Origin: GCA-002784865 sp035646815
GTDB lineage: Bacteria > Patescibacteriota > Microgenomatia > Levybacterales > UBA12049
Direction of reading: 5' to 3'
Assembly (NCBI GenBank): GCA_035646815.1
Contig: DASRON010000017.1
Location: 1 to 35,277 of the forward strand
Length of the DNA: 35,277 bases
Shown: positions 1 to 7,893 of the stretch, piece after piece
How positions within the stretch are numbered: the stretch's first letter is position 1
Layout: each line of letters opens with the position of its first letter
Notes under the pieces: model-generated
The model's input: the letters and a program-made list of their open reading frames with translations, nothing else
Told to the model about the DNA's origin: nothing
The model's database searches: none
Made by a program: the position numbers and the translations under genes

Positions 1-385
1 ATTTAAAAATGCAAACTCGAAAATATTTAAATTTCCACAAAGTTTATTTTTATTTTTAGATAATCTAAAACCAAACAATTCTGATAATGTTTTATATTTT
101 CATAATGTAATTGCAAAAACATCAGAAGAACTTGTTTTCTATATGATTGTTAGACAATTTAGAATTCTTTTTGCTCTTTTAATAGATAACTCTTCTCCTA
201 TAGATGAATTAAAAAGACTTGCTCCTTGGCAAAGAGGAAAACTTGAAAGACAAGCCCGTTTATTTGGAGAGGAAAAATTAAAAGAGATTATAAATAAGCT
301 TTATCTTATTGACTATAAGCAAAAGTACGGTCTTACTACTCTTCCACTTACTCAAAATGTTGACTTTTTTTTAATGGAAATATAA
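1..385 (+). CDS. holA: DNA polymerase III delta subunit (clamp loader), 3' part only
   Basis: This is the C-terminal end of HolA, the delta subunit that opens the sliding clamp during replisome loading. The frame is open from base 2, so the gene starts outside the window and the ATG at 143 is internal. The visible 127 residues match the delta C-terminal helical domain: a segment like 'F.FP..LF.FLD.L', then 'MIVRQFRILFAL', then 'LAPWQRGKLERQARLF', and a closing 'L..IDYKQKYG'. In family members this region reads roughly ARQFRLL, then HPF..K....A..F, then D...K.G. The stop codon (383-385) falls inside the predicted -10 box of the next gene. Identification rests on pattern recognition of a diverged family and lacks the AAA+ part, but the order of motifs is convincing. 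Confidence 0.75.
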   Translation, partial: FKNANSKIFKFPQSLFLFLDNLKPNNSDNVLYFHNVIAKTSEELVFYMIVRQFRILFALLIDNSSPIDELKRLAPWQRGKLERQARLFGEEKLKEIINKLYLIDYKQKYGLTTLPLTQNVDFFLMEI

Positions 386-388
386 GAT
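360..388 (+). promoter_or_regulatory. Predicted promoter of the phosphomannomutase gene, leaderless geometry
   Basis: TTGACT at 360-365, a 17-base spacer, and TAAGAT at 383-388. Six bases separate the -10 box from the ATG at 395, so transcription would start at or next to the start codon. The -10 box contains the holA stop codon TAA. The -35 is strong; the -10 matches consensus at four of six positions. Confidence 0.5.
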
Positions 389-394
389 TATAAA

Positions 395-1774
395 ATGCAG
401 ATTAATCCCTCAATATTCAAAGGCTATGATATAAGAGGAGTCTACCCCACCGATCTAAACGAAGAAGTAATAGAACCGATTGTTAAAGCAATCTATACTT
501 TTTTTCATAAAGAAAAACCGAATGATAAGCCCTTAACAATAGTTGTAGGTACTGATATGAGAACTTCTTCTCCATCTCTTACAAAAATTGCAATTGATAC
601 ACTTGTGAAACTTGGCGCACAAGTTATTGATATAGGAATTGTCTCTACTCCAACTTTTTACTTTGCAGTATCACATTACAACTATGAATGCGGCTTTCAA
701 ATTACCGCATCACATAATCCAAAAGAATGGAATGGAATTAAAATGGTTAAAAATAGTCCAAAAGGTCTTATAAAAATAGGAAAAACTACTGGACTTAAAG
801 AAATTAAAAAAATGGCATCTAAAGGAACTTTTATCTCCCCTATTAGTGGCGGAAAAATAGAGAAAAAATCTGGAATACTTGAAGACGAAGTAAAAAATTC
901 ACTGAAGATTGCAGGAAATCCTAAGATAAATAAGTTTAAGATTGTTGCTGATCCAGGAAATGCCATGGGATCTCAATATATTAATGCTTTATTTAAGGAA
1001 ATTCCTGGCAATCTAATCCGTATGAATTTTGAGCTGGATGGAACTTTTCCTGTTCACCAACCTGATCCTCTTCAGTCAGAAACTTTAGTTGAACTTACAA
1101 AAAGAGTCGTTAACGAAAAAGCTGATTTAGGACTTGCACCTGATGGCGATGGCGACAGATTATTTTTTATAGATGAAAAAGGAAATATCGTTCCTCCAAC
1201 AATAATAACCTCAATTATTACAAAAGATATTCTTTCTGAAAATCCAGGTGAAACTATTTTAATAGATATTCGCTACCTTTTAACTCCCAAAGAAATAATT
1301 AAGGAGAATAACGGCAAAATGCACGTTACGAAAGTTGGACATGCCTTTATAACTGAAGCTATGCATAAAACTGGTGCAATGTTTGGCGGAGAATCATCTG
1401 GACATTACTTTTTTAGAGAAACCGGTAATGCTGAATCACAAATGCCCATGATACTTACTGTTCTTAAGGTAATGACAAAAACAGGAAAATCTTTATCAGA
1501 GCTTACAAAAGATTATAGAAGAAGCTATGAATCAGGTGAATTTAATTTTAAGGTAAATAATGCTTCTGAAATTATGGATAAGCTTAAAGAAAAGTATTCT
1601 GATGGACAGCTTGATACTATGGATGGAATTGCGATAAACTATGCTAACTGGAGGTTTTCAGTAAGAACGTCTAATACTGAACCACTTTTAAGGTTAAATG
1701 TAGAATCATTAGATAAGGAAGTTATGGAAGAAAATAGAGATGAATTAATGAAATTTATAAAAGCTAATAGTTAA
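395..1774 (+). CDS. manB: Phosphomannomutase/phosphoglucomutase
   Basis: Alpha-D-phosphohexomutase of 459 residues, interconverting mannose-6-P/mannose-1-P and/or glucose-6-P/glucose-1-P in the cytosol to supply sugar nucleotides for envelope glycans. Family hallmarks are in order: the phosphoserine loop TASHNP near residues 104-109, the metal-binding loop DGDGDR near 250-255, the sugar-specificity loop GGESSGH near 331-337, and the phosphate-binding RTSNTEP near 424. Length is normal for the AlgC/ManB type. The start is the ATG nine bases after the holA stop; no Shine-Dalgarno is seen, and the predicted promoter implies a leaderless message. A PGI/PMI gene follows four bases later. Motifs alone do not separate mannose from glucose preference; dual activity is common in this family. 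Confidence 0.93.
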   Translation: MQINPSIFKGYDIRGVYPTDLNEEVIEPIVKAIYTFFHKEKPNDKPLTIVVGTDMRTSSPSLTKIAIDTLVKLGAQVIDIGIVSTPTFYFAVSHYNYECGFQITASHNPKEWNGIKMVKNSPKGLIKIGKTTGLKEIKKMASKGTFISPISGGKIEKKSGILEDEVKNSLKIAGNPKINKFKIVADPGNAMGSQYINALFKEIPGNLIRMNFELDGTFPVHQPDPLQSETLVELTKRVVNEKADLGLAPDGDGDRLFFIDEKGNIVPPTIITSIITKDILSENPGETILIDIRYLLTPKEIIKENNGKMHVTKVGHAFITEAMHKTGAMFGGESSGHYFFRETGNAESQMPMILTVLKVMTKTGKSLSELTKDYRRSYESGEFNFKVNNASEIMDKLKEKYSDGQLDTMDGIAINYANWRFSVRTSNTEPLLRLNVESLDKEVMEENRDELMKFIKANS

Positions 1775-1778
1775 AGAT

Positions 1779-2810
1779 ATGAGTATTAATCCAAAAGATC
1801 CATCAAACTTTAGACAATTTATAATTGATGGTCCTAAACAGTTTAAAGAAGGTTTAAGAATTGCAAAGAATATTAAATTAAATGGAACTTTTAAAAAAGT
1901 GACTATATCTGGAATGGGCGGATCAGCACTTCCTGCAAATCTTCTCAGAACTTATTGCAATGATCTTTTTAACAATCACAAAGATTACAAACCATTAGAT
2001 ATTGTTATTAATCGCTATTATTCTCTTCCCCCTGAAGCATATGATAATTGTTTAAATATTATATCTTCTTACTCTGGAATAACCGAAGAAACAATAAGCT
2101 CATTTGAAGAAGCATATAAAAATAATCTTCCTATTGTTGGGATATCAAGCGGAGGAAAAATTGAAGAACTTTGCAAAGAACATAATGTACCGCATGTAAA
2201 ACTTCCCATACCATATCAAAATTTTCAGCCTAGAATGGGAACGGGATACTTCTTTGGATCTATGTTTCAAATACTTGTTAATCAAAACCTTATTCCAGAT
2301 ACTACTTTAGAAATAGAAAAAACTGCAGACTTGTTTAATGAAAAAATGGATAAATGGGAAAAATATGGAGAAGCTCTAGCCAAAAATCTTAAAGGGAAAA
2401 CGCCGATAATTTATTCCTCACCAAAGTTTAAATCTGTTGCTATGATTTGGAAAATAAAAATAAATGAAAATGCTAAAACACCTGCTTACTGGAATTTTTT
2501 TCCTGAAGCAGATCATAATGAAATGGTTGGATACACAAATCCGCAGGGGAGTTTTTTTATGATTATGCTTAAAGATAAGAATGATAATCCAAGAAATATT
2601 AACCGCTACGATGCAACAGCAATGCTTTTAAAGAAAAAAGGGATAAATTCCGAGATTATTGAAATGGAAGGAGATAGCGTTTTTTATAAAATGTTTTCAA
2701 GTATTTATCTTGCTGATTGGACTTCCTATTACTTAGCACTAATCTATGAACAAGACCCAACCCCTGTTGATATGGTTGAAGATCTAAAGAAAATTTTAAG
2801 CTCAAAATAA
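1779..2810 (+). CDS. Bifunctional phosphoglucose/phosphomannose isomerase
   Basis: SIS-domain sugar isomerase of 343 residues that interconverts fructose-6-P with glucose-6-P and mannose-6-P. Seen: the first SIS motif SGMGGSALP near residue 44, the phosphate-binding SSYSGITEE near 96-104, and the signature WNFFPEADHNEMVGY near 240, which is typical of the archaeal/bacterial bifunctional PGI/PMI C-terminal domain. With the mutase four bases upstream it gives a short route from fructose-6-P to mannose-1-P or glucose-1-P. No Shine-Dalgarno is evident, and the gene is probably co-transcribed with the mutase. In reduced genomes this enzyme often serves as the only glucose-6-P isomerase, but that cannot be judged here. 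Confidence 0.9.
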   Translation: MSINPKDPSNFRQFIIDGPKQFKEGLRIAKNIKLNGTFKKVTISGMGGSALPANLLRTYCNDLFNNHKDYKPLDIVINRYYSLPPEAYDNCLNIISSYSGITEETISSFEEAYKNNLPIVGISSGGKIEELCKEHNVPHVKLPIPYQNFQPRMGTGYFFGSMFQILVNQNLIPDTTLEIEKTADLFNEKMDKWEKYGEALAKNLKGKTPIIYSSPKFKSVAMIWKIKINENAKTPAYWNFFPEADHNEMVGYTNPQGSFFMIMLKDKNDNPRNINRYDATAMLLKKKGINSEIIEMEGDSVFYKMFSSIYLADWTSYYLALIYEQDPTPVDMVEDLKKILSSK

Positions 2811-2821
2811 TAATTCTACAC

Positions 2822-2850
2822 TTGCATTTTTGTCCGTTTTAAAGCATACT
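2822..2850 (+). promoter_or_regulatory. Predicted promoter of ppsA, leaderless geometry
   Basis: TTGCAT at 2822-2827, a 17-base spacer, and CATACT at 2845-2850. Six bases then precede the ATG at 2857, the same spacing as at uvrB, pyrF and manB. This supports starting ppsA at 2857 rather than at the upstream TTG (2830), which would lie between the two promoter boxes. Confidence 0.45.
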
Positions 2851-2856
2851 TTATAT

Positions 2857-5112
2857 ATGTCAAAAGCTGCCCTAGTTGCATGGTTTTCAGACGTAGATAA
2901 AGATGATGTGAATATCGTAGGAGGTAAAGGAGCAAACTTAGGAGAAATGACTCAGGCCAAATTCCCCGTTCCCCCAGGATTTATTGTTACTGCAAATGCA
3001 TATTATAATTTTTTAAAAGATAATAATTTAGAAACTAAAATAAAGCACCTCATAAATACCGTTAACTTTGAAAAACAAGATTCAATTGAACAAGTTTCAA
3101 AACATATTAAAAAAGAGATTATGCAAGGTGAAATATCAGAAGAACTTAAAAATGATGTATATAAGGCATATAAGGCCTTAGGCGGAGTTTTTAAAGACGC
3201 ATTAGTTGCTGTAAGATCTTCTGCAACTGCAGAAGATTTAGCAACAGCCTCATTTGCAGGTCAACAAGAGACATACTTAAACATTAAAGGTGAAGGAAAT
3301 TTAATTGATAATATACGAAAAGGCTGGGCATCACTTTTTGAACCTAGGGCAATGTTTTATAGACACGAACAACACTTTGATCATCTTAGAATTGGAATTG
3401 CTTTAGTTGTTCAAAAAATGATTGAATCTGAAAAATCAGGAATTATGTTTACCATTGATCCTGTTACTAATGATAAATCAAAAATAGTTATTGAAGCAAT
3501 TTATGGTCTTGGTGAATACATAGTTCAGGGAAAAGTAACTCCAGATCACTATGAAGTAGCAAAAGATAAGAACGAATTAATTGTAAAGCAAACTGCTGAA
3601 CAAAACGTAAAATATGTTTTAAAGGGTGATAAAAACAAGGAAATAAAATTATCAAAAAAAGAAGGCTCAAAACAAAAAATTTCTGTAAAAGAAATATTTG
3701 CTTTAGCAGATCTTGGAAGAAAGCTTGAAAAACACTATTATTTTCCTCAGGATATTGAATGGGCAATTGAAAAAGGAAAAGTATATATTGTTCAAACAAG
3801 AGCAGTTACTACAACTAATTCTAAAAAGAAAGTAGAAACAAATGACACTAAAAACTTAGTTTCAGTATTAAAAGGTTCACCAGCATCCCCTGGAATTGCA
3901 TCAGGGCCTGTAAAAATTATTTACAGTGCAAAAGAAGTAGGAAAAGTGCTACCAGGCGACGTTTTAGTTTCACCACAAACTAATCCTGATTTTGTACCGG
4001 CTATGAAAAAAGCTGTAGCAATTATTACAGACAGCGGAGGAAGAACATCTCATGCTGCCATTGTTTCAAGAGAATTAGGAATACCTGCTGTTGTTGGTAC
4101 ACAAGATGCTACTAAAAAACTAAAAACAGGTATGGTTGTTACTGTAAATGGACTTTCTGGAGAAATATATAAAGGTGGTCACTTTACTAACAGTCCTCAA
4201 ATAAGCTTAGGAACAAATAAAATCATAAAAACAGCAACTAAAGTTTATGTAAATCTAGCAGAACCTGAAATAGCTGACAGAGTATCTCAAAAACACGTTG
4301 ATGGTGTAGGTCTTTTAAGAGCGGAGTTTATGATGGCAGGAATTGGTACTCATCCTAAAAAAATGATTAAAGACGGAAAAAAGAAAGAGTTTGTTGAAAA
4401 ACTTTCAGAAGGCATAGCTAAATTTTGCAAAGCTTTTAATCCAAGACCCGTTGTTTACAGAACCTCTGATTTTAAAACCAATGAATACAGATCTCTTGTC
4501 GGAGGGAAAGAGTTTGAACCTCAAGAATCAAATCCAATGCTTGGATACCGTGGAGCATATAGATACATTCATGATTCAGCAGTTTTTGAATTAGAGCTTG
4601 AAGCTATTAAAAAAGTTCGTAATAAAATGGGGCTTAAGAATTTATGGATTATGCTTCCTTTTGTAAGAACTGTAAAAGAACTTGAGGAGGTAAAAAAGAT
4701 TATTTCTGCAAGTGGTCTTCATAGATCTCCAACCTTTAAACTATGGATGATGGTAGAAATTCCGTCAAACGTAATTCTTCTACCAAAGTTTATTGAGGCA
4801 GGAATTGATGGCATTTCAGTTGGATCAAACGATTTAACTATGCTTATTTTGGGAACTGATCGTGATAATGACGAAGTAGCCCCAGAGTTTGACGAGCGAA
4901 ATGAAGCTGTTTTGTGGGCATTTGAACATATAGCAAAAACAGCTCATAAATATAAAATTACTGCATCTGTTTGTGGACAATCTGTTTCAAGCTATCCTGA
5001 TCTTGTTGAAAAATTAGTTAATTGGGGAATTACAAGCGTATCAGTATCTCCCGATGCAATTGATTCTGTTAGGGAAACAATCTCAATAGCTGAAAAGAAA
5101 ATAATTTCCTAA
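2857..5112 (+). CDS. ppsA: Phosphoenolpyruvate synthase
   Basis: Converts pyruvate + ATP + water to PEP + AMP + Pi, the entry to gluconeogenesis. The protein has 751 residues from the ATG chosen here; a TTG at 2830 would add nine. Domain order is classical. The N-terminal ATP-binding domain has GGKGANLGEM near residue 24 and AVRSSATAED near 118. The central swivelling phosphohistidine domain has GGRTSHAAIVSRELG with His about 399. The C-terminal PEP/pyruvate TIM barrel has GLLRAEFM, SVGSNDLTMLILGTDRD, and the catalytic Cys in SVCGQ near 706. Enolase follows one base after the stop, so the pair probably forms one transcript running from pyruvate to 2-phosphoglycerate. Pyruvate phosphate dikinase is a relative, but this length and architecture fit PEP synthase. 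Confidence 0.93.
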   Translation: MSKAALVAWFSDVDKDDVNIVGGKGANLGEMTQAKFPVPPGFIVTANAYYNFLKDNNLETKIKHLINTVNFEKQDSIEQVSKHIKKEIMQGEISEELKNDVYKAYKALGGVFKDALVAVRSSATAEDLATASFAGQQETYLNIKGEGNLIDNIRKGWASLFEPRAMFYRHEQHFDHLRIGIALVVQKMIESEKSGIMFTIDPVTNDKSKIVIEAIYGLGEYIVQGKVTPDHYEVAKDKNELIVKQTAEQNVKYVLKGDKNKEIKLSKKEGSKQKISVKEIFALADLGRKLEKHYYFPQDIEWAIEKGKVYIVQTRAVTTTNSKKKVETNDTKNLVSVLKGSPASPGIASGPVKIIYSAKEVGKVLPGDVLVSPQTNPDFVPAMKKAVAIITDSGGRTSHAAIVSRELGIPAVVGTQDATKKLKTGMVVTVNGLSGEIYKGGHFTNSPQISLGTNKIIKTATKVYVNLAEPEIADRVSQKHVDGVGLLRAEFMMAGIGTHPKKMIKDGKKKEFVEKLSEGIAKFCKAFNPRPVVYRTSDFKTNEYRSLVGGKEFEPQESNPMLGYRGAYRYIHDSAVFELELEAIKKVRNKMGLKNLWIMLPFVRTVKELEEVKKIISASGLHRSPTFKLWMMVEIPSNVILLPKFIEAGIDGISVGSNDLTMLILGTDRDNDEVAPEFDERNEAVLWAFEHIAKTAHKYKITASVCGQSVSSYPDLVEKLVNWGITSVSVSPDAIDSVRETISIAEKKIIS

Positions 5113-5113
5113 T

Positions 5114-6373
5114 ATGGCAAAGATAAAGCAAATTACTGCAAGAGAAATCCTCAATGCAAAAGGAAACCCAACAGTTGAAGCGACAGTGTATTTAAATGAT
5201 GGTAGATTAGGTATCGCCTCATGTCCAAGTGGCACATCAGTTGGAAACTATGAAGCAAGTGAACTAAAAGACCATGACAGTGATCGTTTTGATGGAAACG
5301 GTGTTCTTAATGCAATTTCAAATATTGAACGTGTGATTGCTCCAAATCTTATCGGAGTTGAAGCAACTAAGCAGCAAGTTGTTGATAAAATCATGATTGA
5401 TTTGGATGGAACACAAAATAAAGGAAAGCTTGGTGCAAATGCTATTCTTTCTGTTTCAATGGCAGTTGCAAAAGCTGCTGCAAAAAGCTCAACTCTTCCC
5501 CTTTTCTTGTATCTAAGAGAATACGTTAAAAAAGAAAATACTGAACTTAAAATTCCAACACCTTTATTTAATATTTTAAATGGAGGAAAACACGCTGGTG
5601 ATAATTTAGATTTTCAAGAATTCATTGTAACACCAGCTTCTTCAATGTCATACCCAGAAGGATTAAATAAGATTAGTTCAATTTATTCAGCACTAAAAAT
5701 CGTTTTAAAACAAAATAATTTATCCACACTCATAGGAGATGAGGGTGGATTTGGTCCTAACTTACAAAATAACAAAGAGGCTTTTTTATATATCAAAGAG
5801 GCAATTTCACAAAAAAATCTTAGACTTGGATTTGATGTTTTTATGGGACTTGATGCTGCTGCTTCTAATTTCTTCAGAGAACAAAAATATCGTATTAAAG
5901 ATAAAGCAATGACTTTTTCAAGAAGTGATTTAATCGCATATTACGAAGAACTTGCCAAGGAATTTCATCTTATTTATCTTGAAGATCCTATGGCAGAAGA
6001 CGATTGGGAGGGATGGAATCAAATTCAAACAAGACTCGGACAGCAAACTCTAATTGTTGGAGATGATTTAACTGCAACAAATCCCTATAGATTACAAATG
6101 GCACTTGATAAAAAAACAATTGGAGGAATTATTATAAAACCAAATCAAATAGGAACTGTTATTGAAGCTCTTGCAGTTGTTGAGGCAGCTAGATCATCAG
6201 GTTTAAAAATCACAGTATCACATAGATCTGGTGAAACCAATGACTCCTTTATTGCAGATTTTGCTGTAGGAGTCTCTGCTGATTTCGTTAAATTCGGTGC
6301 TCCTGTTAGAGGAGAAAGAGTGGCAAAGTATAATAGACTTTTGGAAATAAATAATCAATTAAAATCACTCTAG
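5114..6373 (+). CDS. eno: Enolase
   Basis: Interconverts 2-phosphoglycerate and PEP in lower glycolysis/gluconeogenesis. Conserved elements: GNPTVEATV near residue 16, the acid residue in GDEGGF near 209, metal ligands in GLDAAAS, YLEDPMAEDDW and GDDLTATNP, the catalytic lysine in IIKPNQIGT near 342, and SHRSGETNDSFIADFAVG near 370. At 419 residues it is normal in length. The mobile loop near 155 reads GGKHAGDN, slightly unlike the usual GG.HA.N. The gene starts one base after the ppsA stop without a Shine-Dalgarno, which points to co-transcription. Its last nine bases overlap the end of rsmI on the opposite strand, and no terminator hairpin is visible between them. Confidence 0.95.
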   Translation: MAKIKQITAREILNAKGNPTVEATVYLNDGRLGIASCPSGTSVGNYEASELKDHDSDRFDGNGVLNAISNIERVIAPNLIGVEATKQQVVDKIMIDLDGTQNKGKLGANAILSVSMAVAKAAAKSSTLPLFLYLREYVKKENTELKIPTPLFNILNGGKHAGDNLDFQEFIVTPASSMSYPEGLNKISSIYSALKIVLKQNNLSTLIGDEGGFGPNLQNNKEAFLYIKEAISQKNLRLGFDVFMGLDAAASNFFREQKYRIKDKAMTFSRSDLIAYYEELAKEFHLIYLEDPMAEDDWEGWNQIQTRLGQQTLIVGDDLTATNPYRLQMALDKKTIGGIIIKPNQIGTVIEALAVVEAARSSGLKITVSHRSGETNDSFIADFAVGVSADFVKFGAPVRGERVAKYNRLLEINNQLKSL

Positions 6374-7069
6374 TTTAAATAGAATAACAATTTCCCCTTT
6401 TGGCTTTGTTTTTTGAAAATGCTCAATCGATTTAGACACAGATTCTCTTCTTATTTCTTCAAATTTTTTTGTAAGCTCTCTAGCAATAACAATATTAATA
6501 TCACCAAAGAATATTTTTATTTCTTCTAATGTATTTTGTAATTTGTGTGGAGATTCATAAAAAATAATTGTTTGTTTTAAAATTTTAGAAACATCTCTAA
6601 TATTTTTATATAATTTTTCTCTGTGTCCTTTTTTATGCGGAGGAAATCCTAAAAAAAGAAACTTATCTGTTGGAAGAGAAGACGAAACAAGAGCTGAAAT
6701 AACAGCTGACGGACCAGGAATTGATTCAACAACAATGCCATTTTGAATAACTTCCCTTACAAGCTTATATCCAGGATCTGAGATAGTTGGTGTTCCTGCA
6801 TCAGAAACTAATGCAATATTTTTACCTTGTCTTAGAAGTGTAACAATTTGAGGGATTCTCCTTAACTCATTTTGTTCATAATACGATACAAACGGTGGCC
6901 TAATAGACTTTCCACTATAAAACTTTTCGTCAAGATGTTTGACTAAATGGCCAGTTTTTCTTGTATCTTCACATGCAATAAAATCAGCATTCATAATTGC
7001 TTCAACTGCACGAAAAGAAATGTCTGCTAAATTTCCAATTGGAGTTGCAACAATATACAGTGTTCCCAT
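6365..7069 (-). CDS. rsmI: 16S rRNA (cytidine1402-2'-O)-methyltransferase RsmI
   Basis: SAM-dependent methyltransferase of the tetrapyrrole-methylase fold that 2'-O-methylates C1402 in the decoding centre of 16S rRNA. The opening GTLYIVATPIGNLADIS is diagnostic, followed by ACEDTRKTG near residue 34, ALVSDAGTPTISDPG near 85-99, PGPSAVISALVSSSLP near 118, and FYESPHKL near 170. It has 234 residues, lacking the extra C-terminal tail of longer members. It starts at an ATG eight bases after a TATAAT box. Its end overlaps enolase by nine bases tail-to-tail. Confidence 0.95.
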   Translation of the reverse strand: MGTLYIVATPIGNLADISFRAVEAIMNADFIACEDTRKTGHLVKHLDEKFYSGKSIRPPFVSYYEQNELRRIPQIVTLLRQGKNIALVSDAGTPTISDPGYKLVREVIQNGIVVESIPGPSAVISALVSSSLPTDKFLFLGFPPHKKGHREKLYKNIRDVSKILKQTIIFYESPHKLQNTLEEIKIFFGDINIVIARELTKKFEEIRRESVSKSIEHFQKTKPKGEIVILFKLE

Positions 7070-7077
7070 AGCTAGGT

Positions 7078-7083
7078 ATTATA
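7078..7083 (-). promoter_or_regulatory. Predicted -10 box of rsmI
   Basis: Read on the minus strand this is a perfect TATAAT preceded by TTG, eight bases upstream of the rsmI ATG, giving a leader of about one or two bases. No convincing -35 is seen at 16-18 bases. Confidence 0.5.
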
Positions 7084-7146
7084 CAAGATTTTAGGTATTG
7101 AATCTATTTTTGGTATTTTATATCAAACTAAAGGTGAATGCTTTTA

Positions 7147-7773
7147 TTAAAATTTTCTAACTAACGATACAACTTTACCCTGAATAGTTAAGTTATTGGG
7201 ATAAATTGGTTCCATTGAAGAATTTGCCGGTCTTAATACCACTCGATCCCCTTCTTTATAAAACTTTTTAAGAGTAGCTAAATTGTCATCTACTATTGCA
7301 ACTACAATATCACCGTTTTTAGGATCTTGAATTTTTTCAATTACTACATAATCACCGTCTAATATTCCATCCTCAATAAGTGAATTTCCTTTTATCTGAA
7401 GCGAATATGCAGTTCTTTCTCCTGACATCATACTTCCTGAAACCCAAAGTGTTGCATTTGGATCAGTGTGAGGCTCTAGAGGCTTTCCTGCAGCAATATA
7501 ACCCATTAGAGGCAGTTCTATTGCGGCTTCACTACCCATTAAGTTTAATTTAACTTTTTCATCAACAATTTTTAAAGTTCTGGTATTTCCATCAACTTTT
7601 TGAATATATTTTTTTTCAACCAATGATTTAATAATTGTATGAACCGTAGAATTACTTTTATGTCCGGTTGCCTTAGCGATTTCTGAAAGAATAGGTGAAT
7701 ATCCGTATTGCCTTTGAAATTGAGCTATGAACTCTAAAACTTCTCTTTCTTTTTTATATAAAACTCCTGGCAT
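7147..7773 (-). CDS. lexA: LexA repressor
   Basis: SOS-response repressor with RecA-stimulated self-cleavage, 208 residues. The N-terminal winged helix-turn-helix covers about residues 5-70 (EVLEFIAQFQRQYGYSPILS, then a recognition-helix segment KSNSTVHTIIKSL). The C-terminal S24 peptidase part shows the cleavage site Ala95-Gly96 in YIAAGKPLEP, the nucleophile Ser131 in KGNSLIEDG (usually GDSM), and the general base Lys169 in ATLKKF. The Ser-Lys spacing of 38 is close to the 37 of E. coli. The gene is divergent from uvrB across 114 bases, a typical SOS arrangement. A palindrome covers the -10 box of its own promoter, suggesting autorepression. All catalytic elements are intact, so it should be functional. 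Confidence 0.95.
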   Translation of the reverse strand: MPGVLYKKEREVLEFIAQFQRQYGYSPILSEIAKATGHKSNSTVHTIIKSLVEKKYIQKVDGNTRTLKIVDEKVKLNLMGSEAAIELPLMGYIAAGKPLEPHTDPNATLWVSGSMMSGERTAYSLQIKGNSLIEDGILDGDYVVIEKIQDPKNGDIVVAIVDDNLATLKKFYKEGDRVVLRPANSSMEPIYPNNLTIQGKVVSLVRKF

Positions 7774-7789
7774 AATATTATTTGCTTAT

Positions 7790-7802
7790 GTATATTTTAT
7801 AC
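7790..7802. promoter_or_regulatory. Candidate LexA operator overlapping the lexA -10 box
   Basis: Perfect inverted repeat GTATA-N3-TATAC. On the minus strand it contains the -10 box TATAAA (7796-7801) of the lexA promoter, an ideal place for autorepression. The motif matches neither the E. coli (CTGT-N8-ACAG) nor the Bacillus (GAAC-N4-GTTC) SOS box, so the assignment rests on position and symmetry only. Confidence 0.4.
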
Positions 7803-7825
7803 GAAAAATATTAGAACCTTGTCAA
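7796..7825 (-). promoter_or_regulatory. Predicted lexA promoter
   Basis: On the minus strand: consensus TTGACA (7820-7825), an 18-base spacer, and TATAAA (7796-7801). The predicted leader is about 16 bases, longer than for most genes in this window, leaving room for the palindrome without leaderless initiation. Confidence 0.6.
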
Positions 7826-7878
7826 CTGAAACTTTAATGATAAAACTATATCAATACTATGTTTTAGCCTCAATTTTA

Positions 7879-7887
7879 TGTTAGAAT
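7879..7887 (+). promoter_or_regulatory. Predicted extended -10 promoter of uvrB
   Basis: TGT-TAGAAT is an extended -10 element (TGn + TAGAAT at 7882-7887). Exactly six bases separate it from the ATG at 7894, predicting a leaderless uvrB message. The nearer ATG at 7888 would lie upstream of the predicted start of transcription. Confidence 0.5.
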
Positions 7888-7893
7888 ATGAAC

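Noticed and set aside
2830..2856. TTG start of ppsA nine codons upstream
   Set aside because: It would lie between the predicted -35 and -10 boxes; the ATG at 2857 fits family length and promoter spacing.
7842..7865. AAAAC...GTTTT inverted repeat upstream of uvrB as a second SOS box
   Set aside because: The arms are only five A/T-rich bases, the interior is not symmetric, and it shares no sequence with the palindrome at lexA.
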